From contig OZ024887.1 in NCBI GenBank assembly GCA_964017195.1, positions 62,367,811 to 62,431,810 of the forward strand: DNA of 64,000 nt, read 5' to 3'. The notes beneath the pieces are model-generated. The model was not told where the DNA came from. It made no database searches and was given only the letters and a program-made list of their open reading frames with translations. Shown here piece by piece: positions 45,352 to 53,904 of this stretch. The number at the start of each line of letters is the position of its first letter. Within the stretch, counting starts at the first letter, position 1. This stretch comes from Siderastrea radians. Taxonomy: Eukaryota; Cnidaria; Anthozoa; Scleractinia; Rhizangiidae. The translations under genes were made by a program, and so were the position numbers.

Positions 45352-46867
45352 AGCCCTCGATTTCATAACATACATCAGAACGCAGAAAATCACGATTCAT
45401 TGCAATAATCTGCAAATTGACCCTATAGTGCTTTGATACTTCAATTATTGTAGTATTATAGACGAACACAAGAGCGACCTAGGTAGGTTGACTTTCACTA
45501 GATGTATAGGTGTGGATATTAGTGCTTACTATTTTACTATGTTCTATTGCAAATGGTTGGCCGAATCGTCGTTTTTATTCGCTGATAGAAAACGATTGCC
45601 CGCGCTATCGCTATGGAAAGTCAAAATTCCTTCTAAATACGACCGAAATATCCCTGTTTTCCGCCTAAAACATTTCAGTTGATAGAAAACTTGGCCTCGT
45701 AGTCTCATTGTACATAGGAAAGCTGACCAATCTCTAAACTTCTTTTTGTATGTAATTTTGCAATACACATTATTCAAATGAGACGAAATTCACCCAACAC
45801 ACCCAATAGTGCATACTGGGTCTGGAAGGACCTTGCGTGATAAGTAAATTGAGCGAGTGTTGCGGGGAAAACAGATGATATTCAGCCGTGATTCACGAAT
45901 TTTACATTGGTTTTGATGCGTGATCTACTTATGTGTAGGCTGTGGTTTGTGAATTCCACAGATAAACTTTCGCAAAAATCAAGCGATACATCACGAAAAT
46001 CCAAGACAATTAAACCATACATTGGATCAATCTTACCTGACAACAACATTGTTGCTTCAAAAGGTGAATACCAATGGTGTTAAAAATTTGCAGGAAAAAA
46101 ACTCCCGTTGGGGTGACCGTTAAGAAAAACGGTAAGATTTTCCAAAATAAGGACACCACTTAAAGATATAGGATATGGAGCTTAAATCCTACAAGATTCT
46201 CGTTGATAAGAGACCACATGGAAACGGGAGGAAAAAACAAATTTTGCACAATTTCCGACGTTCTGTTTTAAACAGGAAAAGAGAACTACGGTACCTTAGA
46301 ACGGGAGTCCAGAATTTCCAACTGTAATTCCTAGAAAATCGACGGTTCACTTCCATTTCGATTATCCGGCCCAAAGCCTCCCACTGTCACTTGATGGCGC
46401 ATAAAGGCCTGGGGTACTGGAGATGAGGCTGGGATTCATTTAGTTTGGTCACCCATAATACCTAAACAACACTTGCAGCCAGTTAACATGAAAAATGGCT
46501 ATATTACCTACGACATTTTAAGAGCCATTTATTAACAAAGTATGACATGAAGTTAGGTGATTGGTGAATTTATTAAAATCTTTCTCCTACAGTACAAATA
46601 AATATTAACAATAGTTTAAGTTCACATCATGTTTACTACTACAAAACCAACCTTAAATAGAACCTTTAAATAATATAGTTAAGCTAAATGAAATAAATAT
46701 GAATAATTTCTTTGAAGAAATATATTAACTTTAACATTTCTTATGTCTACCATGTACTGGTGCCATCGCGGGGTACCAAAAGGATAAGTGTGACTTATAA
46801 ATATGTAGTATTTTCATGTTCAATCTCATTGAGACATATTTACTTTTACAACCACGTCTTTGGCTAG
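45352..46867. other. Duplicon C right flank up to the Polinton
   Basis: 45400-45500 and 45790-46150 match 35870-35960 and 36780-37170. The last 700 bp before the Polinton have no counterpart found in the window and no gene is recognised. Confidence 0.7.
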
Positions 46868-46873
46868 CTAGCA
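46868..46873. repeat. Polinton target-site duplication, left (CTAGCA)
   Basis: CTAGCA directly precedes the left TIR and is repeated at 62401-62406. A 6 bp duplication is the hallmark of Polinton/Maverick integration. Confidence 0.93.
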
Positions 46874-47476
46874 AGTAGTTAATGAAATGGGGCTACCAGC
46901 ACAGCTGTCAAAATTAAAGAGAAATTATTTCCAGTCAAAGTATACGAGCGCAGCTGTTAAAATTAAAGAGAAATTATTTCCAGTCATAAATCTTCAAGCA
47001 CACCTGTCAAATCTTCACTTAAATTTGACAGGAAGCACCCCCAGTCATAAATCTTCACAAATTTTCACATACATTTTTCCAAGTTTAGAAGATGGGGGTA
47101 CCAGCACAGCTGTCAAATTTTCCTGTCAAATTAAAGAGAAATTATTTCCAGTCATGAATCTTCACTTAAATTTGACAGGAAGCACCCCCAGTCACAAATT
47201 TTCACATGCATTTTTCCAAGTTTAGGAAATTAGAATACAAGCGCACTCAGTCAAATTCTCGCCTAAATTTGACTGAAGATTTGAGTGATAAAAGCATGTG
47301 AGCGCACCTAGTCAAATATTCACACAATTTTTACTAAATTTTTCGTAGTCTATTATGACCGTAAGCATAACTTGTCACGCCATTTTTATGAATATATCTT
47401 TTATCGTCGAAGCAGCTTAGCGATATTTTATCAACCACGTAGCTACCAATTCGATGTTTTTCACTTTTAATTAGTC
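46874..47476 (+). repeat. Polinton left TIR (603 bp)
   Basis: Mirror of 61798-62400 (positions sum to 109274). It contains internal sub-repeats (TTAAAGAGAAATTATTTCCA three times, ACAGGAAGCACCCCCAGTCA twice). Bases 47334-47476 are also the last 46 codons plus stop of the polymerase gene. Confidence 0.95.
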
Positions 47477-50400
47477 TCATCTCATGACGCATCTGCTTTT
47501 GGTTGAAAAGCGTATCTTTGTAATTCTCGTGTTGTATTTTTTGTTTTATCACATTCTTTTTTATTCCCTTTGCTGTGCGACTATCCTGTTTATCATCTTT
47601 CATGTAAGAATACATTTTCGACCTCAAACCAACAAACTCCACGATTGGGATTCCTGCTGCTTCGTCCTTGAATTTTCCAATAACTTTCTTATTTGCATTA
47701 TCATAAAACGGGCTATCCTTTGGATAATCACTGTTATCAAATAGATGTTTGTCTTTCCAAAAATCTTGGTAAACATCATCTGCTTTAATTTCATACATCA
47801 GACTGTCAGTATCTGTGAACAGCAACCGAGCTTTGTCACCGTACTTACTTTTGATGTAATTGTAATGAAAATCATACATTAATGTTTTTGATAAGTCTAG
47901 GATGCACATTCCAACATATGCCGGTCTGTTCAATGTCAAAGTTGGTTTAATTTTATGAACGGCGACTAAATCCTCATTAAATATTTTGCATCTTATGAAA
48001 CTCGGTCTGCTGGCCCACTTTAATAGTTGTTCTTCATCAGTTACAAGTTTGATGTCCTGTCGCTTTCTCAGATTCTCCATCGTCTTTCCAAACACTGAAT
48101 TGTTCATCAACTTGAAAAAATCCTTTTCAAAAGAGTTCTTTGCCTCTGCTCTCTTTTTTGTATTAAAATTGATGTAAGGTTTCAACCATGGACTCTGATC
48201 GAATTGGAGAGCTCTATGAATCTTTGTTAGTTTCAACCCCAAAGACATATAGAGTTGCAAGTTGTGATAATGCAAAACATATTTCTCTTTCTTTCCCAGC
48301 GTCGGCACCAACTTTTCAACCAGTCCAACCTTTACTTTAAATTTTTCAGCAATTTCCCGAGAATAAGGTGACAACATATCTTCTGTTACTTTGATTTTTT
48401 CTGGTGCCAGCGGATAGTCATTGTGGAGATCATGCAACTCCTCTGGATATTCCAAATCGACCTCCAATACCAATCCTTTTTCAGACTCATCATTATATTT
48501 GGATAAATCCACCTCTTCTTCAGTCAACCATTCAAACCCATCTGTTGGAAGATATTGACTCATTGCCCAACCATAAAGATTATTTGCATCCAGATACATG
48601 ATGTATTTTGATGCCTCCTCCGGATTATAGTTTTTCATATACTTGTTGTTTGCTTTTCCATATCGATTGGCGATGTAACTAATTCCACCACGCATACCTT
48701 TTTCAATGAATAGAAACATATCAACATCACTTATCAACTCCAATGTAGTTTCTGTCATTTTCAACATTGCATCCCAACTCAAACCGGGCGATGTGAAATA
48801 ATGAGCAGGATCCAATCCATAGTATTGTTGACATGCTTTGCGGAAATTTTCAAAAACATCAGCCAACAACAAAATATCCGATTTGAGATAGAGATCGTGA
48901 TACTCTCCCATTGTTTTCAAGTTGAAGGTTTTCCAAACATTCTGTGCATGTTGATACTCTTCATCTGTGATATGTTCATTATTCATAATACTGAAAAAAT
49001 CTTCTTTCTTTGGCAACCTGTTGTCCTCAAACTTTTTAAAACTATTCATATAGTCATAAGGATAGACACCTTTCTTTGTCATCAAACTCAATTGTTCACC
49101 TTGAAATACTTGTCCCGTGTGTTTGAATGCTTCAGAAGGAAGATTATTCACCAAATTACTCAATGACGAGCTCATAAATTGAAAGCTGTCGATGAACACA
49201 AGGTGTTGACCTAACATGAAGGCTAAGTATTTCTCCATGTTACAGGGAATGACATTTATGCTCATCTCATGTTTCTTTCCTTTTTTATCAACATGCGCTT
49301 TCTTTTTCACAATATTACCAATCTCTTGCATTATAAAATGACTGTCATACCCCTTGAGATTGTGAAACACCACAGGTATTTTATCAGTCAATTGGAAATT
49401 TAGATTACAACCCTCATGTGCTGAGCCTCGGTATTTACCAGTGACATGACAATGATCTCTTACTCTAACATCACCTGTGATATAAGGTTTCTTGCAGATG
49501 TGACATTTTTCAGCTCTTTGGAAACTTTCCTTATCCTCATTTATCATTTTGAGAGGTTTTGTGAAGTGTTCGTCTTCAATTTTTTGACAGTATTTAACTT
49601 CAGCCAACATGTCATTCATGAACTTGTGAATGGCCATTTCTCCTCTATAAATTTTGGTTGGTTTTGAAAAATTATCGTCATAGCAGCAAACAACTTTATA
49701 ACCATATCCACAAGCCGTATGTTTTTGATATTGTTCGGTGCAGGATTTTTGTGGAGCTTTTTCATCAACTTTTTCGGTGATGGCTTCAAAATCAGCATAA
49801 ATCACGAAAGGTGCCGGTAACTGTTTACGATAATTTTTGAATGCAATTTTTGATCCAGGTTCTGGCATTTTAATGGCTTGTTTCCCATTAATTTCAATAC
49901 AATCAACTTTGTGTTTTTCAAGATGCTCTTTTGAGCTTAAACATTGAAGACAGTACATACAGAAATGTTTTTTTCCCTTGTGCTTAGTTTGATTGTACAT
50001 GAATTTATTGAAATCCTTTATTAAACAATAATGTTTTGCCTCTCCTTCGGTTATTAAGAGCAGATTCAAACAAGAGTTAAACTTTTCTTTTGAAACGTAA
50101 ATTACATACGGTTGATTTTCTTCATAACCGAAGACATTAACACGAATATTATTTTGTTTCTCTATTTTGTTGTATTGTTTTACAGAAACGGGAAACTCAA
50201 TTCCCGAGTAATCCAATTTTTTTACATATTTTTTATCACACTCTTTTATTCTCTGTGGATTTTTATTCTGTGGTAAGAGGTGACGAATGTGACACCAACG
50301 AAAACATTTATCGTCATTATTTTTTATGTTTATAATCCCTTTAGCTGGGTTCCGCAGCTCTTTGGGTAATGGAATATATGAAGAACCTCTGAGTGGCCTG

Positions 50401-51167
50401 TACTTTACAACATTGATGAAATGACCATCAACCGATTTAATAATCCATGCTGAGCCTTTTGAAATCCATCGCTGAATCATATTTACAATCTGTTGTTGTG
50501 TTATTTGCAACAAGTTATCAATATCTACATCATTTGTTACTGTTTGTGGCTTTGCATTGAAATAAGCTTCCTGTTCAATCAACTTATCTCCTTTCTGTTT
50601 TTCAAACGTAATCTTCAACGTTTCATTGAATTTGAGACCTTTCATCTCATTCAGAATCTTTAATAGATTGTTTTTAATTACTGAATGGGTGTTCAGAAGT
50701 TGAATTAATGGGTCTTGTCTGTTTGTGAGACCAATTTTATATGATCTTGTGTAACCTTTTAAAGCTTTCTCTTTTTGTGTGAAAGTTGGTTCAGTCAATT
50801 TATTAATATTTTCCAACCACTTTCTCCATTTAATATTTTTTTCCAACCACTTTCTCCATTTAATATTTTTTTCATTTTGCTCTTCAATCACTTTATCAGC
50901 ATTTTTCAACCACTCTTCCCAATTAATAACGTTTTCAGTCGTTTTTTGAATCACATTTGGTAGCTTATTGAGTGTTGTTGTGACAACTGTTGGTTTGAGG
51001 ATGGGAACGTTAATCTCAGGTACTTCATCAAATAAGCTGGGGTGTTGTCTTGGTGTTGGAACTGGCTTCCTTTTCTTTTGATTCAGAAGCAATTTGATAA
51101 ACTCATTTGATTTTCTAATTTTCTTCAAACTAGCTTTGTTCATTCTTCTTATTTTATTGTATAACAA
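47334..51167 (-). CDS. Protein-primed family B DNA polymerase (pPolB)
   Basis: 1277 aa. It replicates the element from protein-primed ends. 3'-5' exonuclease: Exo I YADFE (D459/E461), Exo II NLKGYDSH (603-610), Exo III YLKSD (760-764). Polymerase: motif A YLDANNLYG (D860), motif B KLMNNSVFG (1019-1027), motif C FTDTDS (DTD 1119-1121). Between Exo I and Exo II is a Cys/His cluster CHICKK...DHCHVTGKYRG...CNLNF (555-591) like endonuclease VII/HNH zinc modules found in this family. A C2H2-like finger lies at 403-423. The N-terminal ~450 residues are the usual divergent region, with a tandem NIKWRKWLE duplication (101-119). The ATG at 51167 is the first in frame, with an AT-rich leader. The 3' end runs into the left TIR. 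No damage seen. Confidence 0.97.
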   Translation of the reverse strand: MLYNKIRRMNKASLKKIRKSNEFIKLLLNQKKRKPVPTPRQHPSLFDEVPEINVPILKPTVVTTTLNKLPNVIQKTTENVINWEEWLKNADKVIEEQNEKNIKWRKWLEKNIKWRKWLENINKLTEPTFTQKEKALKGYTRSYKIGLTNRQDPLIQLLNTHSVIKNNLLKILNEMKGLKFNETLKITFEKQKGDKLIEQEAYFNAKPQTVTNDVDIDNLLQITQQQIVNMIQRWISKGSAWIIKSVDGHFINVVKYRPLRGSSYIPLPKELRNPAKGIINIKNNDDKCFRWCHIRHLLPQNKNPQRIKECDKKYVKKLDYSGIEFPVSVKQYNKIEKQNNIRVNVFGYEENQPYVIYVSKEKFNSCLNLLLITEGEAKHYCLIKDFNKFMYNQTKHKGKKHFCMYCLQCLSSKEHLEKHKVDCIEINGKQAIKMPEPGSKIAFKNYRKQLPAPFVIYADFEAITEKVDEKAPQKSCTEQYQKHTACGYGYKVVCCYDDNFSKPTKIYRGEMAIHKFMNDMLAEVKYCQKIEDEHFTKPLKMINEDKESFQRAEKCHICKKPYITGDVRVRDHCHVTGKYRGSAHEGCNLNFQLTDKIPVVFHNLKGYDSHFIMQEIGNIVKKKAHVDKKGKKHEMSINVIPCNMEKYLAFMLGQHLVFIDSFQFMSSSLSNLVNNLPSEAFKHTGQVFQGEQLSLMTKKGVYPYDYMNSFKKFEDNRLPKKEDFFSIMNNEHITDEEYQHAQNVWKTFNLKTMGEYHDLYLKSDILLLADVFENFRKACQQYYGLDPAHYFTSPGLSWDAMLKMTETTLELISDVDMFLFIEKGMRGGISYIANRYGKANNKYMKNYNPEEASKYIMYLDANNLYGWAMSQYLPTDGFEWLTEEEVDLSKYNDESEKGLVLEVDLEYPEELHDLHNDYPLAPEKIKVTEDMLSPYSREIAEKFKVKVGLVEKLVPTLGKKEKYVLHYHNLQLYMSLGLKLTKIHRALQFDQSPWLKPYINFNTKKRAEAKNSFEKDFFKLMNNSVFGKTMENLRKRQDIKLVTDEEQLLKWASRPSFIRCKIFNEDLVAVHKIKPTLTLNRPAYVGMCILDLSKTLMYDFHYNYIKSKYGDKARLLFTDTDSLMYEIKADDVYQDFWKDKHLFDNSDYPKDSPFYDNANKKVIGKFKDEAAGIPIVEFVGLRSKMYSYMKDDKQDSRTAKGIKKNVIKQKIQHENYKDTLFNQKQMRHEMRLIKSEKHRIGSYVVDKISLSCFDDKRYIHKNGVTSYAYGHNRLRKI

Positions 51168-51215
51168 TATTTTTAAATTATTTTTTTCATTTCACGTTTC
51201 ACGAAATGAAAAAGT

Positions 51216-51524
51216 TCAAGCAAAAGATAATATTACCTTATTTCCATTCTTATCCACAAACTCATTTCCACAGTTTACATAATAATGAATCGAACCGTAT
51301 TTTTTACCCAATACTTTTGAACACTGATAGATGCTTTTGCATTTTGTAACAACCTGTGTGTCAACATTGGTAATCAACACCTCCTTCCCTGTTGGTTTGT
51401 ATAACACTCCTTCATCAAGATTTAACACTTTTGCCAGCTCTATTTTTGAGAGCTTCTGTGCATTTTTGATTTTTTTTTCAACAGCCATTTTTCGAATTTC
51501 TTGATAAGTCATGAATGTTGTCAT
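51216..51524 (-). CDS. Small Polinton protein, NUMOD1-like C-terminal half
   Basis: 102 aa, no family recognised with certainty. Residues about 1-35 (MTYQEIRKMAVEKKI...) are helical and basic, reminiscent of a SAP-type DNA-binding segment. Residues about 50-95 (NVDTQVVTKCKSIYQCSKVLG...GSIHYYVNCG) resemble NUMOD1-type modules found with homing nucleases. The gene lies between polymerase and integrase with 48 and 43 bp gaps, in the same direction, and its ATG is preceded by an AATAAAAATAAA leader. A DNA-binding accessory role is inference. Confidence 0.6.
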   Translation of the reverse strand: MTTFMTYQEIRKMAVEKKIKNAQKLSKIELAKVLNLDEGVLYKPTGKEVLITNVDTQVVTKCKSIYQCSKVLGKKYGSIHYYVNCGNEFVDKNGNKVILSFA

Positions 51525-51567
51525 TTTATTTTTATTATATAATAAGAAAATATTTTTAAATTCATTT

Positions 51568-52551
51568 TTACATCAGATCGTTAATATCTACCCATGAATT
51601 AAATTTTTCCGGGTAACCGCTCCACTTTACCAAAGCTTTACCTTTTCGAGCGTCTCGTCGAATCACTTTCTCAATACGGTAAACGTTTTGAACAGCCTTC
51701 TGCATCTCCTGTTCATAAAAAGAACCTGATATTTCCTCACCACTGAGATCTTTGAGTCTATAAGTAATTGGATTGGTGTATTGTATCTTGTCAACTGTAA
51801 AAACTTCTTCTGTCCAATTGGCTGTGTATCCTTTGTCAAAGACAGGACGTTTGTACTTAGATATTCTAACCTTATCACCAACTTTGAACTTTGACTTTGT
51901 TGAAATTGGCTTCATATCACCGAAAAGGCTAAAGTAAACAACTCCTTCATTTTTCTTTTTACTTGCTTCTGTGGGTGTCATATTTATGCTTGAATGTCTG
52001 GTATTGTTATACTGTTTCACTAATTTGGGTAACATTTCAAGATACTGTGTATTCCCCTGAACACTAAACTGCTTCCACATCTTGGTTTTAATTGTACGGT
52101 TCCATCTTTCGCAAACTGATGACTTTTCCTCATTCTCAGTTGAGTACAAGGTTATTTTATTCTTATCAAGTAGTTCCTTAACATGTTTGTTGTAATACTC
52201 TTTCCCTTTATCAGTCCAAAGATGTTCCGGTTTACGCCCCTCTTTGAATATTGTTTTGAATGCTTGAGCAACAGTTTCACCTTTTTTATCCTTTAATGGG
52301 ACAATCCAACCGTATTTACTAAACACATCGAGTACCATGAGAAGATACCTATAACCCTTATTCCACCGACTGAATTTTTGCATCTCAACGATATCTGAAC
52401 ACCATATCCCGTCAATATGGTTTACAATTACCCGCCGCCGGGTGAAGTTACGATTTATCGGTTTATGAAGCTCATCAGCTAATTTTTCTTGCCAGTTTTC
52501 TTCACTCGACGGCCTTTTCAGTTTAAACCAAGACCAAGTTTTTGCTTTATG
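51568..52551 (-). CDS. Retrovirus-like (rve) integrase with C-terminal chromodomain; 5' end probably reached by -1 frameshift
   Basis: The family catalyses element integration. From the first ATG (52383) the product would be 271 aa and would start after the first catalytic Asp: the WCSDIVEM motif (Asp codon at 52393-52395) lies in frame upstream of that ATG. The frame is open to 52551 with no ATG. The second Asp (LWTDKGKEY, D58 from the ATG) and the Glu (SVCERW, E92) complete D,D-35-E-type spacing. The C-terminus is a chromodomain (YRIEKVI...ALVKWSGYP...SWVDINDL). The open frame overlaps the end of the PLA2-like gene in -1, exactly at a TTTAAAC heptamer, so translation as a frameshift extension of that gene is the best explanation. 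Alternatives are a non-AUG start or a recent indel. Confidence 0.9.
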   Translation of the reverse strand, partial: HKAKTWSWFKLKRPSSEENWQEKLADELHKPINRNFTRRRVIVNHIDGIWCSDIVEMQKFSRWNKGYRYLLMVLDVFSKYGWIVPLKDKKGETVAQAFKTIFKEGRKPEHLWTDKGKEYYNKHVKELLDKNKITLYSTENEEKSSVCERWNRTIKTKMWKQFSVQGNTQYLEMLPKLVKQYNNTRHSSINMTPTEASKKKNEGVVYFSLFGDMKPISTKSKFKVGDKVRISKYKRPVFDKGYTANWTEEVFTVDKIQYTNPITYRLKDLSGEEISGSFYEQEMQKAVQNVYRIEKVIRRDARKGKALVKWSGYPEKFNSWVDINDLM

Positions 52552-53138
52552 TCAATAATATTTCGCGCCATCGAATGACCCCATTGTCTCTCATTATAAG
52601 GAATAGAATCCAACGCTTTAACCATTTTCCTGTCGGCTTTATTCTTACATTTTTTATCATCTTTGCAAACTGAATAATCAACGTCATGTTGCATGGCTAT
52701 GGCATCAGTATTACCAGTTGGTTTGTCATATACCTCAAGTATCTCTCCTGTTTCTGGATCCCATCTGACCTGATTTTCAAGGTCATTGTAGGGGCCTGTA
52801 TATTTATGCCCTGGAAGAGTCCAACCCCCTTTGGGTTTAGGGAGTTTTCCAATTGCTTTATGTAAATCTAAACTTCCACCGTCCAAATCCTTTCTGTCGG
52901 TTTTATACTTTTTATTCGGTCTGATTTTAGTGGACAATTGATCAAGCATTTCCGATCCTGTTTTTTGAATAAAAGGAGCCGCTCTTTCCAAAGCATAATC
53001 GAGAGCCTTTTTCTGCAGTTTTGGGTTTCTCAAAGCTTCTGATCCATAATATCTTCCCATTTCAACTGCTTTTTTCCCAAGCCAAGGAATACCGTGGTTA
53101 ATTAACATATCAGTCCCAGTGGATGCCATCGTATCCAA
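52518..53138 (-). CDS. PLA2-like (parvovirus VP1-type) domain protein
   Basis: 206 aa. The C-terminal half has the viral phospholipase A2 signature: a calcium-loop-like YTGPYN (113-118) after LPGHK, then the catalytic His-Asp pair in QHDVDY (H151/D152) and a following ADRKMV helix. In parvoviruses this domain breaches endosomal membranes; PLA2-type proteins are also reported in adintovirus/Polinton genomes. The N-terminal 90 residues are helical and unassigned. The ATG at 53138 follows a GC-rich hairpin (53144-53163). The gene ends ...GLN at a TGA immediately after a TTTAAAC heptamer; the integrase frame continues in -1. Confidence 0.82.
   Translation of the reverse strand: MDTMASTGTDMLINHGIPWLGKKAVEMGRYYGSEALRNPKLQKKALDYALERAAPFIQKTGSEMLDQLSTKIRPNKKYKTDRKDLDGGSLDLHKAIGKLPKPKGGWTLPGHKYTGPYNDLENQVRWDPETGEILEVYDKPTGNTDAIAMQHDVDYSVCKDDKKCKNKADRKMVKALDSIPYNERQWGHSMARNIIDIKQKLGLGLN
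52521..52527 (-). other. Candidate -1 ribosomal frameshift site (UUUAAAC)
   Basis: Read on the minus strand the PLA2-like frame is ...GGT TTA AAC TGA; the heptamer T TTA AAC has the exact X XXY YYZ phasing needed for simultaneous -1 slippage. Shifted reading avoids the TGA and enters the integrase frame 46 codons before its first ATG. UUUAAAC is one of the most efficient known slippery heptamers (coronavirus and other -1 sites). No strong downstream hairpin is obvious by eye. Confidence 0.65.
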
Positions 53139-53143
53139 AATGC

Positions 53144-53163
53144 CCGCCCCTTCGGACGGGCTT
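53144..53163 (-). promoter_or_regulatory. GC-rich intercistronic hairpin
   Basis: On the minus strand, GCCCGTCC-GAAG-GGGCGGGC forms an 8 bp stem (one G-T pair), followed by ATTTT. It sits between the stop of the 51-aa gene (53165) and the ATG of the PLA2-like gene (53138), and is a GC-rich outlier in an AT-rich element. Role unknown. Confidence 0.6.
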
Positions 53164-53164
53164 A

Positions 53165-53320
53165 TTAGTTTACCTGATTTTCACTTACAAATTTTGTTTT
53201 AATTATTCCACATTCAGCACATCTGCAAAAGAAAAACCATCGATTGTTTTCCGTTTTTTTATATCCTGAGGGTTCAGAGCACTCAGTTACTTTTCTTTGT
53301 TTTACGCAATACGTTTTCAT
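53165..53320 (-). CDS. 51-aa zinc-ribbon-like Polinton protein
   Basis: A short conserved-looking protein starting MKTYCVKQRK with cysteine pairs C5/C14 and CRCAEC (C32/C34/C37), ending after IIKTKFV. The pattern (YCVK...C...F.CRC.ECG..K..FV) resembles small zinc-ribbon proteins common in Polintons and large DNA viruses (DUF5679-like); this is from memory of the family pattern, not a search. Its ATG overlaps the protease stop as ATGA, a typical tight coupling, and the stop is followed by a hairpin and the PLA2-like gene. Function unknown; probably structural or DNA-binding. Confidence 0.75.
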   Translation of the reverse strand: MKTYCVKQRKVTECSEPSGYKKTENNRWFFFCRCAECGIIKTKFVSENQVN

Positions 53321-53904
53321 TTTACAATATGGCGGGAAATTTTTTTTTCAAAATATCTTTCAATGAATCTCTCATTTTTTATCGTATCATGAATATCAAA
53401 GGGTTGTAAAAGGTTGAAATACGATGAACCTTTGTTCATCTCATTCAAAAAGTATAAACAAAAATATCCGCAAGTGGTTGTACCCAAATCTTGTATCTGG
53501 TTATTTTGATGAATCAGAGTGAGATTCTTTTTCTCTGCATGGTTCACAATTTCTTGAAATGGTGGCAACCCAAAACTGTCGAAATAATTGATTCTCCCAT
53601 TCTTTACAAATGTTGCGACCCAATGACTTCCACTCATGTATGACGGCTCAAGATTGTAAATGAAAAAAGCCATTTTGTGGTTGTGTGGAGCAGTTTGGTC
53701 TCTTGACAAGACACCACCTTTGTCTATTGGAATTCCGAAATGTTGACACCATTTTATCAAATCATGATTGCTCAAAGGAATGTTTTTGTGGAATTTTAAA
53801 GGAGTGTTCCCAACAGTGGGATCCCATTGAATGGGCTGTTTTTCCCCAGAAGCAACCCTTTTCCCGACTTTTTTTTTTTCTTCCCTCCACCAAAGTTTTC
53901 CCAT
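53317..53904 (-). CDS. Adenain-like cysteine protease (maturation protease)
   Basis: 195 aa. Catalytic layout of the adenovirus protease/Ulp1 clan: His in GSHWVATF (H94), Asp in NYFDSFG (D109), oxyanion Gln in NNQIQDL (Q138) and Cys in GTTTCGYFC (C145). It processes virion proteins in the family. The conserved domain starts near residue 43 (PLSNHDLIKWC); the N-terminal 36 residues are encoded inside the 3' end of the neighbouring gene (overlap 53796-53904, different frame), so the real start may differ. No internal ATG precedes the domain except that at 53904. The stop overlaps the next ATG. Confidence 0.92.
   Translation of the reverse strand: MGKLWWREEKKKVGKRVASGEKQPIQWDPTVGNTPLKFHKNIPLSNHDLIKWCQHFGIPIDKGGVLSRDQTAPHNHKMAFFIYNLEPSYMSGSHWVATFVKNGRINYFDSFGLPPFQEIVNHAEKKNLTLIHQNNQIQDLGTTTCGYFCLYFLNEMNKGSSYFNLLQPFDIHDTIKNERFIERYFEKKISRHIVK

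Noticed and set aside
46887..47225. 112-aa open frame in each Polinton TIR
   Set aside because: The frame is built of the TIR sub-repeats (KIKEKLFPV, LHLNLTGSTPSHK repeats) and is identical in both ends because the DNA is repeated; no gene-like features.
53860..53904. Second frameshift site joining the 269-aa gene to the protease
   Set aside because: The frames are in -1 relation, but no correctly phased X XXY YYZ heptamer was found in the overlap; GAAAAAC is imperfect.
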